A program made the position numbers and the translations under genes. DNA of 64,000 nt from Musa acuminata AAA Group (taxonomy: Eukaryota; Streptophyta; Magnoliopsida; Zingiberales; Musaceae), in the NCBI RefSeq assembly GCF_036884655.1, contig NC_088357.1, forward strand, positions 8,791,001 through 8,855,000, read 5' to 3'. Below, in pieces: positions 62,401 through 64,000 of this stretch. The notes beneath the pieces were generated by a model. That model searched no databases, was not told the DNA's origin, and saw only the letters and a program-made list of their open reading frames with translations. Position 1 is the stretch's first letter. Each line of letters begins with the position of its first letter.

Positions 62401-64000
62401 CTGGTTAAGATGGCCAAAGATTACTCTTCACCCAACAGCATCATTTAGCTTCTACTCAGTACAAAGACAACATATAATTTTTTTTCACTATATAGTTTAA
62501 CTAAGATTCATTAAAGGAGAGCAAAGAATCAAACTTGACAAGCATATTTTGCAGAACAAGTGATAAAGTTCACGTAATAAAACTGGCTATCACAGACAAG
62601 AACCTGTTCTCAGGAACCTCTGCCCCTTCAAAACTCGAGAGCTTTTGGACAAATGCTTGCATAGTTTCTGTTATATCTTTAAGATTGAAATCTTCAGATA
62701 GTGAGCTAGAAGCCTTTCCAGTGCTCTTCTGCTGCTTCCTCTGCTTCCTTTCAGCTTCGTAGTCTTCCATTTCTTTCTGTCTCTCCATAATAGCAGTGTT
62801 CAACTCCTCTTCCCCATCATACATCCAGGAATCATCATCATTAGGAGGAAGCTCAATGCCCTTGAAGCCATCGACAGAATAGGACATGGAGAGTATTTCA
62901 TCTATCCGTCGAACAGGAGCATTCAGGACCTCCCTACAAAATGTAAAGTTCCATTACAAAACTCAAACAAAACTAATGATTTTTGCAATACTATACAAAT
63001 CAGATAGTTTTCCATATAATAGCTTCACAAGAGGTCTGAGCCTATATAACTTGGATAAGAACATGACAATGCTAGTATAACACCTGAATCTTCAAATGAT
63101 CAAACTCAAGAACCACAAGAATGTAGCTTTACCTTGTTCGGGAATACAGAGAACTGTTCTTATAGTACTCTAATGCACTATCCATAATCCTCTGGTATTC
63201 CTTAGATCCAGGAAGAAGCCCAGTGAAGCACCCACTACTTTCCAAACTCTGCTTGAAAGCTTCCCAAGTGCTACCCTTCCCTTCCTCCCCAGCTTGCCTC
63301 CTCTCCTGATACATCATTTCGAACCCACAAGCTACCTTCATGCCCAATTCCGCCTCCATAAAAGCAGCAGGTCCCTCCTCCCTCGACGGCATCAGGTAGC
63401 CCGTTGGCGCCTGAAACTTCTGCTGCACCAGCTGAGCGTACATGGCCCTCGACATCCGAACTGAGACCCTGACCATCTCGATATCCCCATCGCTGCCCCT
63501 CAAAAACCTCTCCATTCTGGCTGCGTGCTTCATGGTATCAACATCTCGGTCATAGAACCCGTCTACTGCCAGAGAGATCAAGAAAGGCTCCTCCTTCAGG
63601 ACCTGCGCCACTGGCAGTGGAACTCTGACCCTGACTCTCTGCATATTGGCCATGGCCTTGTCAGGATACCCGGAAATCTTCCTTAAGATCGCAACTTGGA
63701 CCTTGTCGGAGGCTCTGGTATCGACCTCCTCGCTCCGGACCGATGCGAGGGCGGCTTCGAGGGAGGGGGTATCCGGGAAGACCCGTTTGGGAACGATGTG
63801 CAGCTGGCCGCCCCGGATAAACACTCGGTTGGCAGCAGTGTCGGGTTCGAGCCAGCGAGGTAGGGCGAAGGCGGCCTCGATGAGCAGGAAATCGCCATCG
63901 GAGTCCCAGGCGCGGGCGGTGATGGACGGCACGGCGGAGGAAGCGGCGAAGAGGAGGGCAGCGACGAGCCACTCGTCGTCGAGGGCGTCGCCAAAGCGGA
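59479..64000 (-). CDS. ECD: Ecdysoneless (ECD/SGT1-family) homologue, 5' partial
   Basis: Exons in transcript order: 64000 (cut by the window) to 63133, 62933-62604, 61646-61510, 61094-60931 and 59670-59479. All have GT-AG introns and matching phase. About 563 residues are visible; only a short N-terminus is missing. Family members bind the spliceosome protein PRPF8 and R2TP/chaperone complexes and act in splicing and cell-cycle progression. Visible signatures are DALDDEWLVAALLF near the cut, AWDSDGDFLLIEAAFALPRW, the middle RIDEIL then IELPPNDDDSWMYDGEEEL, MQAFVQKLSSFEGAEVPE, VELDADQFMKAME, acidic GSDEELEG and SSSDMEF stretches, then MQLYSDTLNEEL and LKKSF. The gene is convergent with nothing nearby; the (TA)40 run lies 240 bp beyond its stop. 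Confidence 0.94.
59671..60930 (-). other. Last intron of ECD
   Basis: A 1.26-kb AT-rich intron with GT-AG ends. It contains the repeated phrase GTGCTAGCAATATGTAT / CATGCTAGCAATATGTAT near 60670-60795, and no coding sequence. Confidence 0.7.

Noticed and set aside
1..64000. CRISPR arrays, bacterial operons, organelle insertions
   Set aside because: No spacer-repeat structure, no compact prokaryote-like genes and no recognisable plastid or mitochondrial genes were seen.

Overview
The window looks like nuclear DNA from a flowering plant. Genes are split by GT-AG introns of about 70 bp to 2.6 kb, the spacers are AT-rich, and LTR-retrotransposon debris and simple repeats are common. The GC-rich first exons and the repeat families suggest a monocot, perhaps Musa or Ensete; that is inference, not proof. 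There is no operon-like organisation, and no phage or CRISPR signal was seen.

Layout. 1-3033 (+): the 3' two thirds of a CER3/GLOSSY1-type cuticular-wax gene. About 3.66-3.89 kb: a ribosomal-protein-style promoter (site II motifs plus telo-box) in front of a very short orphan exon resembling RPS15. 6413-6667 (-): a small atypical HLH protein. 11.28-12.77 kb: a 76-78-bp tandem repeat in a decayed repeat element. 13197-13552 (+): SEC61 gamma. 16931-21421 (-): a CYPRO4/VID27-like protein. 21976-22470: an unidentified interrupted open frame. 24855-24960: a near-perfect hairpin. 25377-25910: a broken CNGC channel fragment. 29.1 kb: a SINE-like tRNA head. 29.4-33.56 kb: a higher-order minisatellite array of about 39 bp units.

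34663-37840 (+): a complete SMAX1-type gene, the SMXL repressor of karrikin/KAI2 signalling. 39.47-48.08 kb: a minus-strand Ty1/copia element with a deleted reverse transcriptase, a duplicated tail and a 640-bp duplication inside its 3' LTR, lying between two older direct repeats. 49.56-50.34 kb: a degenerate gypsy-like solo LTR. 51425-57969 (-): a complete clade-2-like glutamate-receptor-like channel (GLR) with a GC-AG intron. 59479-64000 (-): an Ecdysoneless (ECD) gene whose 5' end runs off the window.

The genes belong to unrelated processes: wax synthesis, ER translocation, hormone-type signalling, ion channels and splicing. No new multigene system is evident. The most notable unexplained structures are the 39-bp higher-order array, the 106-nt foldback and the rearranged copia element. 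All exon boundaries were read by eye from splice sites and remembered family sequence, so they need transcript support.
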